64,000 bases of DNA from Tetraselmis striata. Lineage: Eukaryota > Chlorophyta > Chlorodendrophyceae > Chlorodendrales > Chlorodendraceae. Below, one piece after another: positions 9,696-21,189 of the stretch (its first letter is position 1; each line of letters begins with the position of its first letter). Both the position numbers and the translations under genes were made by a program. The notes beneath the pieces were generated by a model. That model searched no databases, had not been told where the DNA came from, and saw nothing but the letters and a program-made list of their open reading frames with translations. The DNA lies in the NCBI GenBank assembly GCA_006384855.1, contig VCJN01003033.1, forward strand, positions 18,501-82,500, given 5' to 3'.

Positions 9696-12600
9696 CCCCT
9701 CCTCATCCTGTGGAATCCCGCGGGCGCAGGACTCATGGCGGCAGAGGCGCAACGGTAGGCTCCTCGGATGACCCCATCGGGAAAGCGCGGAAATGAAGAA
9801 GGTAGTTAGTGGCAGCGCCGTAGTGAAGAAGTCGGCCAACATGTCTGCGGTTAGTAGGCGTGTAGTGCATGTCGATGATGCCGCCTTGGCAGAGTTGGGC
9901 CGCATACTGAAACTTGAGGTCACTGTGGCGTTGCGCGCTTGTAATCATACCATGCTTCACCTGAACAATGCACGCCTGGTTGTCCTCGCATACCCACACT
10001 GCGTCAGTGGTGGGGTGGCTGAGCTGGCGCAGAAGAATGCGAACAAACGCCGTGCATTTGCAGGCCAGCATGCATAGCGCCACGAACTCGGCAGTAGACA
10101 GGCATTAGACATGGCATCGGCAGGGCCACGCCTCGGCAGTAGACATGGCCACGCTTTTCTGAACCTGCGCGCGGTAGGCGACTGTAGGGTCATGAAAGTC
10201 GGTATCCGGCGTGCATGGCAGGCGGCGAGGCTTGCACTCCGTCATGTTGAAGGTAGTTAGGATGTCGTTGATGTATTCCTCCTGATGGAGGTGGATCACG
10301 CCTCCCGGCTTGCGGTCAATGGCCATGCCAAGAAGCCAGGTGCATAGGCCGTTATTAGTAGTTGCATCAAACGTAGGGAAGAGATAAATCTGAAAACGCT
10401 CCTGGATGTTGGACGATGGGGAGGTAGCCAGCGTGATGTCATCAACGTAGACGCATAGGATGGCCAGCAGGGATCCATCGGCGGCAAGCAGCGTCCATAC
10501 GCCGGGATCGCACTCGGAGCTGATGAAGCTGAAGTCACGGAGAAAGGAAGAAAAGCGCAGAAACCATGCCGTGGGTGCCTGAGGCAGGCCGTAGAGTGCC
10601 TTAACGAGTTTCCAAGCCTGGTCCAAGCCTGGTCCTTGCGGTTGTAGCCGGCGGGGGGGGGGGGGGGGGTAGACGTAGACATCTTCATCGAGGTGAGCGT
10701 TGAGGAAGGCACAAGTGACGTCGAACTGGTATAGCTCCCAGTCGAGTTGAACTTCGAGAGCAATAGCGGTGCGCCAGGCGATGAAGCTGACGACTGGGGC
10801 ATAGGTCTTGGTGTCATCACAGTTCTCACCGGCAGTGAGTTGATCACCGCGGACGACCACTTTGGCCGTGCGCTTGATGAGGTTCCCATCCTTGTCGTGT
10901 TTCTCCGCGAATGCCCACGCCGTCTGTGTGATGATCGCTGACGGGTCGTCGCGTCGAAGCTCAGGGACGCTGATCCATACAAAAGTCTCCATCTTGGTGA
11001 TAGAGGCGATCTCACGGTCCATGGACTGTTTCCAATCATCGGGGTGATTGCTGGAGATGGCCTCCTTGTAGTTGCGCGGCGCCTTGGACACGCGGACAAC
11101 GGGTGCTGGTAGGGCGAGGGCGGCCATCTGTGCTGAGTAGGGGCGCACAACCTCCGCGATGGCGGATGCCACTAGCGCGGGGTGGTAGTCGCTGAGGTCG
11201 ATATAAGGGGAAGGCAGTTGCGCCGATCCACTGAAGTGAGGAGCTGGTAGTGCTGTAACGTCCCCCTCCTGATGACGCGGAAGATGCTGCTCGTCCTGAT
11301 ACGGAGATGGGGGCCCCTCTTGCGTCGAGGCAAGCGCCGCTGATGGCGGGATGGGTGGTGGTGCTTGGGTCCCCTCCTGTTGGTCCGAGGGTTGCGGCTC
11401 GTCCAGCAGGTGGTCATCCTTGGGGAACTGGAAGACTGGCATAGAGAGAGCCGGTATGCTGGAGAAGGGTCGTGTTATCTCGCCAAAGATGACATCACGT
11501 GTCACCGTTTCGCGCCATGTAGCTTGGTTGTAGATGCGGTAGCCAGCGGAGAGGAGCGGTAGCGTTGGTGGCGGGTCGCCACGCAGGACGCCCTGCTCCG
11601 CATGAAGGACATGGGACGCCAATGCCGCCGAGCCAGGCCGGGAATGTGGGTGAGGTGAGGCATAGGGGCTGGGCTAGGGTGGGGACGGGTTGAAGGCGTT
11701 GCCAGTGGTCATGTAAGTCATCCTCCGCCTCGTCCTGGCCCTTCCCCTCCTGCGCTCCGGTGGCCGCCCCTTCTGGGGCTGCGGTGGTGCAGGTGGGCTA
11801 GTGGGCAGGCTGCTATGGTGCTGTGCCGTCGGGGACACACCCATGAACGGGTAGGCCTCCTGGTGTCATGTCGGCCGCTGGTCGGAGTTGTTGTTGGCAT
11901 GCTGATGTCCCTGGTTCTCATGTCCGGCCGGGGAGACGAAGCCGACCGGCTGCGGATGGCGCTGCGTGCCGTCGTTGCCGCCCTGGTTGGTCCAACGCTG
12001 CTGCCGCTGGGGGCATGTCCTGATTGGTGCAGTTGTTATTGTAGAAATGCTGACTTGTCGGCGCATGATGGTTGTAGTTGTCGCGCGGGTTGTGGCCATA
12101 GCTAGTGTGGATGTGACGCTCCGCATGCGCGCGCTGACGGCGGTCATAGTGAGGGTCGTTCATGCTGCTGGTTGGTGTGGTGTCATCCAGAATACGCAGG
12201 CCGTTGGCATGGCGCTTGCCCACACACTGCTGCTGGGTATGGCCTGGACGGTCACACCTTCTGCATACGACGTTGGGCCTGGTGGCGTGCTGCGGGTCCC
12301 TGGGGTTGTAGGAATTGAGGTTTTGGCGGGCACGCGCGGACGCGCTGCGGCCGCTGACGCTTGCGCGCCTCCATGTTCTGTCCGGCGCTGATGATGGTTG
12401 CCAGCTTCTCGTTGACAGTGGCCGCCGAGATGGTGGTGTCGACGATGTGATCGTAGTCTGGGCGAAGTCCTGGGATGAGGTAGTTGGTGGCCACGTACTC
12501 GAAGGTCCACTGGCCATGTGCCTTGTTCAACAGATGCCAGAGGTTCTGGTAGCGCCTAACATACACCTGAACTGGCTCATTCGGGAGCTGGTATGCTGTG

Positions 12601-13307
12601 ATCTCCTCCTCCAAGCGCTTACGCTCCTCCATGGCCGAGCCCTAAAGTTCAGTAAGAAGGGCTTTCCAGGCTGCATATCCACACTTCTGGAGTGCATGCT
12701 GATGCTGTTGACGATGGCCAGTGCCATGGGATAATTCGATGTTGCGCGGCGCAGGGCTGCCATGAGGGTCATTTGTTCCTGACGGGTGCCTTTGCCCTTG
12801 GTGGTGTCCAAGTAGCCGGCGCTGCCGAAAGAGATCTTGATGGCTTGAGCGTTGTCTTGCGTAGAGATGGTGTCGTCCCATATGGGGACGTTCTTGAGGT
12901 CGAGTGTCGGCTTCACTGCAGCCGGCTTGATATGCTGGATGTCACCTGAGTCATTGTCTGATGCACCGTCCATGCTGAAGGCGTCGTCAAAATTGTTATC
13001 ATCACGGAAGTCAGGTGGTGGGGGAGCGCTGCCATGGTCCGTCTTGATCGCATTCTGCCGAGCCAGATTGGCTGAGGGGTGTTCATCATGCCGGTGGTGA
13101 TGTTGGTAGACATTGCGGAAGGATGTATGGCGCACTTGTGCGGGAAAATGTATAACTGTAGGGGTGGGCGGGTGGGAAGAAAATCTCGTCGCACGTCGCC
13201 GTCGACCGTCGAAACCTGTCGAGGGTCGAGATACACGTAGGTTGAAGCCTCTGGCAGGCGTCGAGCACGGGGCAAGACGTCGAACCAAAGGAGAGGGCCC
13301 AGAAAGC

Positions 13308-13797
13308 TGTCGGAGGGAGATTGTCGAAGTGATGGCTGAGTGGCACTGTCACTAAGTGGGGGAAGAGTCGGCGAGAGTCGGCACGCATGCGTCGAGTCAC
13401 GTCGAGTGCTAGCAAGCAAGGTGCAAGCTAGAAAGGCAGAGGGCTGCTGTGAGCCGTGGGCGATGGACGAAAGGTAGTCGCTGTCGCCGTGGTGATGGCT
13501 GAGTGACACTGTCACGCGAGAGAAGGGGTGAGTCGGAACATTTCTGGGAAGAGCGGTTGACTGAATTTACAGGAGCTGAGGCTTACAATTTATACCAGCC
13601 GGCTACGTGTCGACTAGGGCAGACACCGCTCCATCAAAGAAGAAAATCTGTCAAAGAAGTGCAAGTGCCGTACTCTGGTAGTATATGGGTGTCGTACATC
13701 TTAGGCACATGTACGGCAGTCAGCACTTCACTGGAAAATGCGGATTTCACAGAGAGAAAATGCGGATTCAGGGTACCGGGGTACCCTGGGTCCAACA
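13308..13797 (-). repeat. Copia 5' LTR
   Basis: This 490-bp LTR is about 96 percent identical by eye to 9205-9695. It ends about 385 bases upstream of the flavoprotein gene at 14182, so it lies in that gene's promoter region. Confidence 0.88.
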
Positions 13798-14181
13798 CTG
13801 GTATTACCGGCCGGGGTCGTACTTGTATGTTGCAACATACTCGCGTATGTATTAGGTGGCATGGGTGATCATCGTAGCACAGAAACTATGCGCAGGCGAA
13901 GTGACTCGGTGTTTAGTACGGGTGGTAAAGCAGCCTCACTTCCATCACCATTCAGTCGCACCACGGTGGCACCAATTGCGCTTCAAGGGCAGGGCGGTGT
14001 TGACACGAGAATCTAGCAGTCGAAAAATCTACAAAAGCCCTCCGTCAATACTCCCGTCGCTCCTCAACAATTCTCATTGGAACCGGTTACGGGCAGCCGC
14101 GAGCGAGTGGCAGGCCGACGGCGCTAATTTGCCGGAAAAAGCGTCCGATCTGTCGAGCTGTGCTTCACAGCTTCCGCAGGC

Positions 14182-14685
14182 ATGGCGAAGGGTGCCGCTG
14201 CTGCCCCTGCCACGGAGAGCGTCACCGCAGACATCCCATCTATACTATCGCAATGCCGCGCCTTGATCACCTCAGTCCCGTACACTGCCCGCGGCGCGCA
14301 CCCGGCTTCGTTTGTGACGGTGGATGAAGACGGCTTCCCGAGTGCGCGGCTGGTTGTTCCAACAAGCGCTTCCGAAGCCTTGACGGACTTCGTCATCAAT
14401 ACACGCGCAGACACGCGCAAAGTGCAGGAAATTCGCGCAGGTGGAAGGAACGCTAGTCTCGTGTGGACGAGTCAGAAGGGCAAGCAAGGCTGGCTGACGA
14501 TCAAGGGACTGGTGTCCTGCGGCGGGGTCGGCAACAACGAGCGCCTGGACATCCATTTTGAAGCGCGAAAGATTGAGGTCATGAGCTACAACCAGGCGGA
14601 CCTCAAGGGGGACGACAGTGGCTTCAAACCCCTTATTCTAGAGCGCGCTGATGGTGAAGGGAGATTCTGGAAGCGCGTGCACTGA
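14182..14685 (+). CDS. Pyridoxamine 5'-phosphate oxidase-like FMN-binding protein
   Basis: An intact single-exon frame of 167 residues. The pattern ASFVTVDEDGFPSARLVVPT, then a short FVINTRADTRKVQEIR block, then ASLVWTSQKGKQGWLTIKG is the split-barrel fold of the pyridoxamine-phosphate-oxidase-like superfamily, closest in style to the small general-stress-protein-26 type. Members bind FMN or a related flavin as dimers, and many have no proven substrate. The C-terminus FKPLILERADGEGRFWKRVH fits the last strand of the family. True PNPO enzymes are longer (over 200 residues) with an extra C-terminal dimerisation region that is absent here, so I do not call it the vitamin B6 enzyme. The ATG at 14182 is the first in frame and gives a normal family length; no targeting peptide is evident. 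Confidence 0.8.
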   Translation: MAKGAAAAPATESVTADIPSILSQCRALITSVPYTARGAHPASFVTVDEDGFPSARLVVPTSASEALTDFVINTRADTRKVQEIRAGGRNASLVWTSQKGKQGWLTIKGLVSCGGVGNNERLDIHFEARKIEVMSYNQADLKGDDSGFKPLILERADGEGRFWKRVH

Positions 14686-16608
14686 ACTCACTCCCCCCTC
14701 CCCCCCCTCCCCCTTCTCCCAACCTTCCTCACTGTTGCCCCTGGGAAAAGTCACGAAATACTGGCTTATGTACCCGCCATCCGCGACAAGTTGGAAGGTG
14801 AGGCGCCATCCCTGGGCAGCAGCTTCGAAGGATTCATCCAGATGCGTAGAATAGGTATGGGGTCAACTGATAGCATTGCAGGACAGCTGACGGATGATGC
14901 GGTTGTTGAGGCTGTTGGCACAAAGAAGCACCGTTCAACGAGATCCGTGTAAATGTCATCCGAGATGCAAATACCGACTGTTAAGTACTGTAAGTTTCAG
15001 AGGGTTACTTATACCATTTGCTACCGAATAGGCAGTCGCGCCACAATTGGTCTCACCCCCGTGAGATCTGCGCCCACATGAGCGTAACACGCCTGAAAGT
15101 CCAGAGGGCACCCGCCACACCAGTCACAGTACCATGTGGGTTTGCGGACCGTTTTCAGCGCCCTGTGTTTGCCTCCTAGTACTATTCTTATCTTTGGGGT
15201 TGTTACTGACCTTTTGCAAGTCAAAACAGTCACAATATTAGCCGCCCTTGCAACGGCGACCAACAGCAGGCAACTACAACACTACACAGGCGGCGGCGTC
15301 TGAGTGCAGACCTGCGATCCATATTACTGCCGGATACCATGGCTTCCTGAGCACGCGGGGCCTGCCAATGACCTTGTTTTCAGAATCGGTCCTTAGAGCG
15401 CCAGCGCTGTGATGCGCCCATGTGGACTGACACATACCATGGTGAGGGATGTATCCAAGTGCACAGCCTCTTATGTGTGACTTGTTCCCTCCCTCGGGCT
15501 TCACCACTTTAATCCTCTAAGTGGTGGTAGCTGAATGGGGAGAAGCCGCAAGCCAGGTTGCAAAGACTTCAATGTCGGACAATAAGCTGCTACTCAAAGT
15601 GTCAACCGGTGCTAGCAAGAAGGAGTATCTTACTGATTAGATAGATATTTATGCACACCGTTATCAGCGGCTCGTACTGCGCTTCGCGCATGTCTCCGTC
15701 AAATGTGCTGAATATATTGCTGCTGGCATGCTGGGCTATAGTGTGCGCTAATTCCAATCGGCTGCACTGTTGACTGCCATACATGAAATATTTCACTGTC
15801 GACGTGTAGTCATTGTCATATCGCCGCTAAACGTCTCTCTATATTTGACCAATACAATACTTAAACTATTTGTTTGTACGGTCTGGCAGCAGGTATCCTC
15901 TGTCATCAGTGTCATGTCATTGACGGTGTTCAATTTTTTTTCAGTACCACCACACCGCATATGTTAGCAGACAACACCATCCCACCAGTTCCGGAGATTG
16001 CTCACCAACACGCCGCGCATGCTTGCCAGATGTGAAGCTGGCCATATGCTTGGAAGCCCTTTATTGAGTTAACATGGCTACATGACCCATCGTTCGTGAT
16101 TGAGCTTTTGATAGGACGTGTGTAATGCTGACTGAATCACTGCCCTCTCCACTTGGGCTCCAATGGCCCTCACTTTCAGACAGCCCACCATGCAAACCAA
16201 GCAAACAGCAACGGAAACCTCAAGAAACCCGCTTGCGGTGTGCCATTAGCTCCGGATGGATCACACTAACAAGTTAAGGAGCTGTGCATGATGGCACTGT
16301 CTTCGCATTAAATTGTTTTGTTACCACAGCAAGTGCGCCCCATGGACGACTCACGACTGTCAGATGAGGCCGGGATCAAGTCCCCGAGAACGAACAGAGA
16401 CCGCACATCGCCTGTCCAAGAAGTCCTGACCAAGAAGTCTCACATCAATTATGAATGCCAGCCATAAATGCTGCTAAAACTATAAATGGCTACCGCGATG
16501 CAGCGGGGCTCCGCTACCAAAGCAGGGCGCCGCATCGAATGCGGGCAGTGTATACGGAAAGCGCGAAGTCGCATGTCGGCAGAGGCCGTATAGGTATTGC
16601 CGAACTGC
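14686..16608. other. Intergenic, no gene recognised
   Basis: Nearly 2 kb with lower GC than the genes and only short frames lacking any motif. A C/T-rich stretch (14695-14725) directly follows the flavoprotein stop codon. I see no tRNA or repeat structure. Confidence 0.5.
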
Positions 16609-17090
16609 TTAGTTGATGTGGGTAGACTTCAGGCACGCAGCGTGCAGCGACCGATTCTCCTTCTCTAGCTCGGCCTTCTGAGACTGCAGCTTGTTAATGG
16701 TGGCCTTATTGGCCTCGTCCTTTCTCCCTGTACATGCGCTCGGAGTCGCGCAGCTCAGTGAGGGCATTGTCTTGGTGGCATTGCATTGTTAATGGTGGCC
16801 TCGGCCGCCTTCTGTTTGTTGAGATTTTTCACCGAGTCGCGCGCGGCACGCTCGCGGACCGCACGAGCAAGTTGCGCGACCTCATACAGGACACGCCGGG
16901 AAGGGGAGGACCTGTCGGTGCTAGGACCCTGGGCAGCAAGCACGGAGTCGACCGCCAGCTCCATGATGGAGCTGAGGTCGAACGCCTCTTCGTAATCAAG
17001 CTCGTCCGCTGATTGCAATACCCGGGCCTGAGCAGTCGCGGGGACCACCAGCACGCCCACCAGAGCGAGGAGGGAGATTCGGGTCTGCAT
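16609..17090 (-). CDS. Small secreted coiled-coil protein, frame disturbed
   Basis: Translation from the ATG at 17090 gives a strong signal peptide (MQTRISLLALVGVLVVPATA, cleavage probably after AQA). An acidic helix with SSIMELAVDSVLAAQ and a charged coiled-coil region (RAVRERAARDSVKNLNKQKA) follow. The open frame runs to about 16755. Beyond it, in another frame on the same strand, the coiled coil clearly continues (NALTELRDSERMYREK, then INKLQSQKAELEKENRSL) to a stop at 16609. Two single-base shifts, near 16770 and 16727, would separate these pieces, so this is either a recent pseudogene or a sequencing problem; a spliced alternative is not obvious. A TATATA motif lies at 17284-17291, about 195 bases upstream. 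Function unknown; it may be a cell-wall or matrix protein. Confidence 0.5.
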
Positions 17091-17302
17091 ATTGACAATC
17101 GTGAAAGAAACATCGCACAACCAATGAGTGGCTCGAAATTTGGGCCACGCCGGGCTTGAGGGTGGTGCTCTCTCCATGCACGTCGGCATGCTTTTAGATG
17201 GCGGAATACTGGCCTGCTGGCCCGCGGCCACGCCGCAACGCCGGCACCGCGCCGGGATGATACTATCATATTTAAAATTTGTATCTATATACCGGTTTCG
17301 GA

Positions 17303-18310
17303 TTTTTTTTTGCCCCCGGGACAGGACTGGCACCAGTGAAACCCTTGCAGCGTCTCTACGACAGCCGTTTAGCCCACAATCCAGTTACGGAAAGCCCTTG
17401 GTAGGCGACGCTCCGTTATGGTCATCAAGCAAATTACCGAAGCATTCCGCCAGACTAATTAGAGGCAAGTGATGGAATTTCCAACACTGTTGGATCACCG
17501 TCTAAAACACTGCCATGAAAATACCAGGGTTGGGCTGCAGTCCACTTTCCAGTACTGCAGGCTGCAGTACTGCAGCCTGCAGGCAGACTGTAGTGCAGGC
17601 TGCAGTGCAGGCTGCAGTCGGCATGCTGCAATACTGCAGGCTGCAGGCAGGCTGCAGTGCAAGCTGCAGTGCAAGTTGCAGTCAACAGGTTGCAGTACTG
17701 CAGGATGCAGTGCAGGCTGCAGTGATGCATACTGCAGTAGCACTGAAACTGTTGATTATAGGGAAGGGCGGGACAAAGAAGGGCATATATGTGGGGCACT
17801 TTGGGTAACTGCACTGCAACCCCTTTTCGGGAACGAAGTACTGCAGGCTGCAGTGCAGTAGCTTAACGTTTCTGCAGTCTGCAGTGCAGTAGATACTGCA
17901 GCCCAACCCTGGAAAATACCCACACGGTCCGCCCTACCCGTTTGGAGGTCGGCCCCTTCGAGTAATGCGAGTTGGGGCAAGCCCCATCCCGTGGAGCAAA
18001 GCATGTCGGGAGTGCGATCATACATGTGCAACAAAGAAGGCAATGTGAGGGAGGACCCGATGCCATAGCTGGAAATTTTCCCATTCCAAGTAAAATCCAG
18101 GGCGCCGTGAAGGGAGGGGGGGACCCCGCCCAAAATAAAGGCAGTTAAGTCCTCAGGTGGTTGACGCAATAACCTGACTACTAATAAATCCCCGAACTCC
18201 GGAACTAACAACCCAAAAGTATGACGGTGATACCCCCACCGCGGGCACTCCACCAACATCGGTTTCGGGTTCTCCGCTCGTACGACTCATGGTCGCAGTG
18301 GGCCGCACAT
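17303..18310 (-). mobile_element. LINE family A, 3' fragment (interrupted by a MITE)
   Basis: This is an inverted, diverged copy of the 3' part of the LINE at 25.0-28.0 kb. Matching blocks include MLVECPRW, GALDFTWNGKISSYGIGSSL and the 3' untranslated segment. On the minus strand it ends in about nine A residues (17303-17312), the poly-A tail of the insertion. It is 5'-truncated, and the 387-bp MITE at 17525-17911 interrupts it. Confidence 0.75.
17525..17911. mobile_element. hAT-type MITE rich in CTGCAG motifs
   Basis: The element starts CAGGGTTGGGCTGCAGT and ends with its exact inverse complement, a perfect 17-bp terminal inverted repeat. It is flanked on both sides by the identical 8-bp direct repeat GAAAATAC (17517-17524 and 17912-17919). 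An 8-bp duplication and a CAGGG terminus are hallmarks of the hAT superfamily. The interior has no coding capacity. It consists of dense CTGCAG/CTGCAGG/TGCAGTGCAG motifs on both sides of a unique core of roughly 90 bases (about 17745-17835). Repeated subterminal motifs are known transposase-binding sites in hAT elements. The intact duplication and perfect inverted repeats point to a recent insertion into the older LINE A fragment. Confidence 0.9.
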
Positions 18311-18834
18311 CGATACCGTTAAAGCTGAAAGTACACGGAAGCAAGCCGATTATAATAATGCAGTTTTAAGCTTTAATTGTGACGACATGTACATGACTAG
18401 TATGGATTTTAAAGTGAGGTAGGCAAGGGACTAGCCGAAAAGTGCGCAGACTTAGTTACCGGGAAAGGGCGGCGGACTTGCGGCAAAGAGCCAGCACAAG
18501 AGGGAGGAAGGGCGGGTTGTGCAGGCATGAGGCTAGCACAAAACTGATAGTGGTCCCATTTACCGGACGATGGTTGATTTATTTTAATGAAGATTCGACG
18601 GGTATTGGGGTCATTGGGTGACCGGCGTTTTCGCTGAGGGCGGCACGCAAAGTGCGGGCCGTACTTTAGCATTTCAGTGCTAAAGCACTAGGACTGCCCC
18701 ACGGGCGTGCATTGCTATGTGGCCGCCACGTCAAATTGGCGTGGCGCAGAGGCCGCGGGAAGCCGGTGTCGACGTCCGCATACACTAGGGATAAGGGAGG
18801 GAAAGGATCCCCCAAGAGTACAGCTGTAAGCATT
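18311..18834. other. Unassigned stretch between LINE A and a DIRS-like fossil
   Basis: No coding region recognised. It may include the terminal sequences of the DIRS-like element to its right, but I could not identify their repeats. Confidence 0.35.
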
Positions 18835-20230
18835 TCAAAGTAAGGAAGGAAGATTAGCCATTTCGGTCTTCATGAATGCGGAGGGGGCGGGGCGGCGCCC
18901 GATGGAGCTAGGGCGCTGCCGAGAAGGCCGCGAACGACCCCTGTGGGAGAGAGCCCGCCGAGTAGAAGCGCGGCGGTGCGGGTAGTAAGGAAGCATAGTC
19001 GGGTCGATGTAGTCGTTGATTACCGCAGAATTGCTGGCCCATCCGCCCCAGTGGCGAAATTTGTCAAGAGGCACGCCATATACGTTTGCGCCCGACGCCG
19101 AGCCCTTCCGTAGGGAATAATGCGAGGTCCACACGAAGCCTTCGGGGGGGGGGGGGGGGGGGGGAGGGGGCGGGTCGATTGATCCGGCCGACGGCCCGCT
19201 TGAGCAAGTCGCCGAGGGTAGTGGCGGCGTTCCACGTAAGGGGTGAGGTAGCACTGTCCCCGGACAGCGCCTTGAATCGGTCGGGTTCCTTGGCGGAGGG
19301 GGATGCCCGGAAAGCCGCGTCGCAGAAGGGCTGTCAAAATGGGCGCGGCGGTGGCAGAGATTTGAAGTAGGGATTTGAGTTCGTCTCGACGCTTGCGATG
19401 TCCCACATTCTCACGGTTGACGAGGAAGGTGATTTGTGGGCTTCGACGGCCATGTCACGGAGTCGAAAGGAGTCGTTGGACTCACTACGGGAGTACAACA
19501 TAAACGTCGAAAACACCGTAGCGCCGTCGCGAAAGATGTTGCCGTAGTCGGTGGTGGTCATGGGAAGGGCATCAAGGTCGTCGAGGTTGTTGGTGATGAC
19601 GTGTCACGGCACGGGGGCGCGCCGAAGCTCCTCGCTGCTCTCGAGTTGACGGATGTTAAGCGCGCGCTTCATGTCGATGATGAATGGACATGTACCTGGG
19701 GCGTCGTACCCGTCGTCCGGTGTGACGTAGGAAGGTGTTGATGGCGGACATGTAGGGCTGCAAAGACCCTATACCGCCGCCGATACCGCGCTCCGCAATC
19801 CGGGCGAGGTAGCGGACGCACGTGGCCTCGGTGCAGTCTAGAGGGGAGATACCTTCCTCGTCGATGCAAAACTCGGCAAAGAAGCAAATCTTGCCCTCGT
19901 AGTTCGAGTAGGTGTTGGCACCGTGAGCGATGTAGTCAGGAGGTCGAAAATCTTGGCGCCCCAGTCGCCCGTGCCGTGCAAAGCTTCGATGATGCCTCGC
20001 ATGATCTCGCTCGAGGGGGCCTTCGCCTCGGCGTATGCTATGAAGTACGTAGGCGTGTTCGTGGTGCGAAGGACGCGCCGAAACGCGCCGTACGCCGCTG
20101 CATGGTTTAACAATGACCCTCGCCGGGTGGTGACGACGGGACCAAGAGTAGCATGAAGGTGATGCCATGAAGGTAGGGTGCTGTAGCCGCTGATCTCGTA
20201 ATGGACGTCGCGCACAAAAGTCGCAGCAAA
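18835..20230 (-). mobile_element. Fossil DIRS-like element, tyrosine recombinase part
   Basis: On the minus strand two separated blocks of a tyrosine recombinase are visible. The first (about 19.66-20.17 kb) has the helical N-terminal DNA-binding domain, with SPLDCTEATCVRYLARIAER and SLQPYMSAINTFLRHTGR. The second (about 18.84-19.26 kb) has the catalytic C-terminal region, with SHYSLRKGSASGAN and HWGGWASNSAVINDYI. This is the recombinase type of DIRS/PAT/Ngaro retroelements. No reverse transcriptase is attached in this piece. The fossil is broken, with several breaks, and contains 21 G at 19144-19164. It abuts a LINE B fragment on the right. Confidence 0.75.
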
Positions 20231-20234
20231 TTAA

Positions 20235-21140
20235 AGATGGTTGGGGACCATATCATTCTGCCCTCGACGAAGCACATCCCCGTCACTGTCGACCTATATG
20301 GCGACGCGCTCATGAACCTCCCTACACTTAGCGACGCTCACTGGCGTGTGCAGCACGATGCTTTCGCAGCCGCCTTTCGTGATCACCATGTTTACGATCT
20401 GGGCACCCATGTACGCCGAAAGGTGTACGACTTGTTCTAGCAGGCAGCGGCTTTGAGCAGCCTTGTATCAAGGGATGAGCTCAAGGAGTGACATAGAGAA
20501 AGGTGCAGAGCTCTCCCTCCCGGCGTTCAACGTCGTGACCGTGAGCTATGATTCCCGGAGCTTGAAGACTAGCATGCGGTACGTGGTCAAGTACATTGCC
20601 GTGCCCCGATGGCCAACGGCGGTGGGTCGGTTTAAGCGCACCATGTTGGGTAACATGCAACGGGTCGGGGGGTTGGCAGTGCGGGATGCGGCATGGCACG
20701 ATATAGGTTCGGTACGTAAGGACCCACCTCGAGACATCTTGGACACGTAAGAACACATGGGCATGGTCTTCGGCACATTGGGTGAGGTGAGCAAGGGGGT
20801 GTGCCGCATTGTGCGCGCTGTCGCGTGCGTAGCCGCATCTCGGGGCGCCTTCTTACCTCGGGGCACTTGGTGCACCGCCCGGGCTCACCAGCATGAGACC
20901 TTACTGGCACGAGATATTTCATTTGAGCTTGGTGGCGGCTCGAGAGCGAGCACGCTGCCTCAACATGCGGCGTAGATTCGTTGCCGAAGCTGCACATCGC
21001 GGCCGTAAATCATCCCCGCACACACGTGCACGCGTGGTCCGGACTCTCAACTGGGCGGGCATCATTCATCCATAACCCGTCTCGCCTCGTGCGGGTTGTG
21101 GACCAATTTTAACTAAGCGGCTTGTGTGGCTCGATCTCCT
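20235..21140 (+). mobile_element. LINE family B, 5'-truncated copy
   Basis: Coding blocks match the last 300 or so residues of the large LINE B protein at 40.7-43.3 kb, for example VTVDLYGDALMNLPTLSDAH here against VIVDLYGDALRNLPAPGDAH there, and MVFGTLGEVSKGVCRIVRAV against MVFGTVGEVSKGVHRTVRGI. The blocks fall in several frames, so the copy is dead. It ends with the degraded HPSRLMRDAG-type coding end and a GCGGCTTG tail. This is a classic 5' truncation. Confidence 0.8.
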
Positions 21141-21189
21141 AGTAGTCTAGTATTGCTTTAGCGGTGGATTTGTTACTTGCATTGTTGGA

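Larger units (their letters stand above)
9205..13797 (-). mobile_element. Fossil Ty1/copia LTR retrotransposon
   Basis: A copia-type element on the minus strand with both LTRs (9205-9695 and 13308-13797). The 5-bp flanks CCGGT and CTGGT differ at one position and look like the target duplication. A polypurine tract, read on the minus strand, lies directly inside the left (3') LTR. Recognisable parts are gag with a CX2CX4HX4C zinc knuckle (about 11.9-13.3 kb), the copia reverse transcriptase with its YVDD block (about 10.1-11.6 kb), and RNase H near 9.7-10.1 kb. I do not recognise protease or integrase, and the internal region is short for a full copia element. By eye the LTRs differ at about 20 of 490 positions plus a few small gaps, so the insertion is moderately young. 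The element is broken, with several breaks. Confidence 0.88.

Noticed and set aside
14182-14685. Calling the flavoprotein the vitamin B6 enzyme PNPO
   Set aside because: It is too short and lacks the C-terminal PNPO dimerisation region. Only the split-barrel fold is supported.
17525-17911. Simple CTGCAG microsatellite
   Set aside because: Perfect terminal inverted repeats and a perfect 8-bp duplication show that it is a transposed unit.
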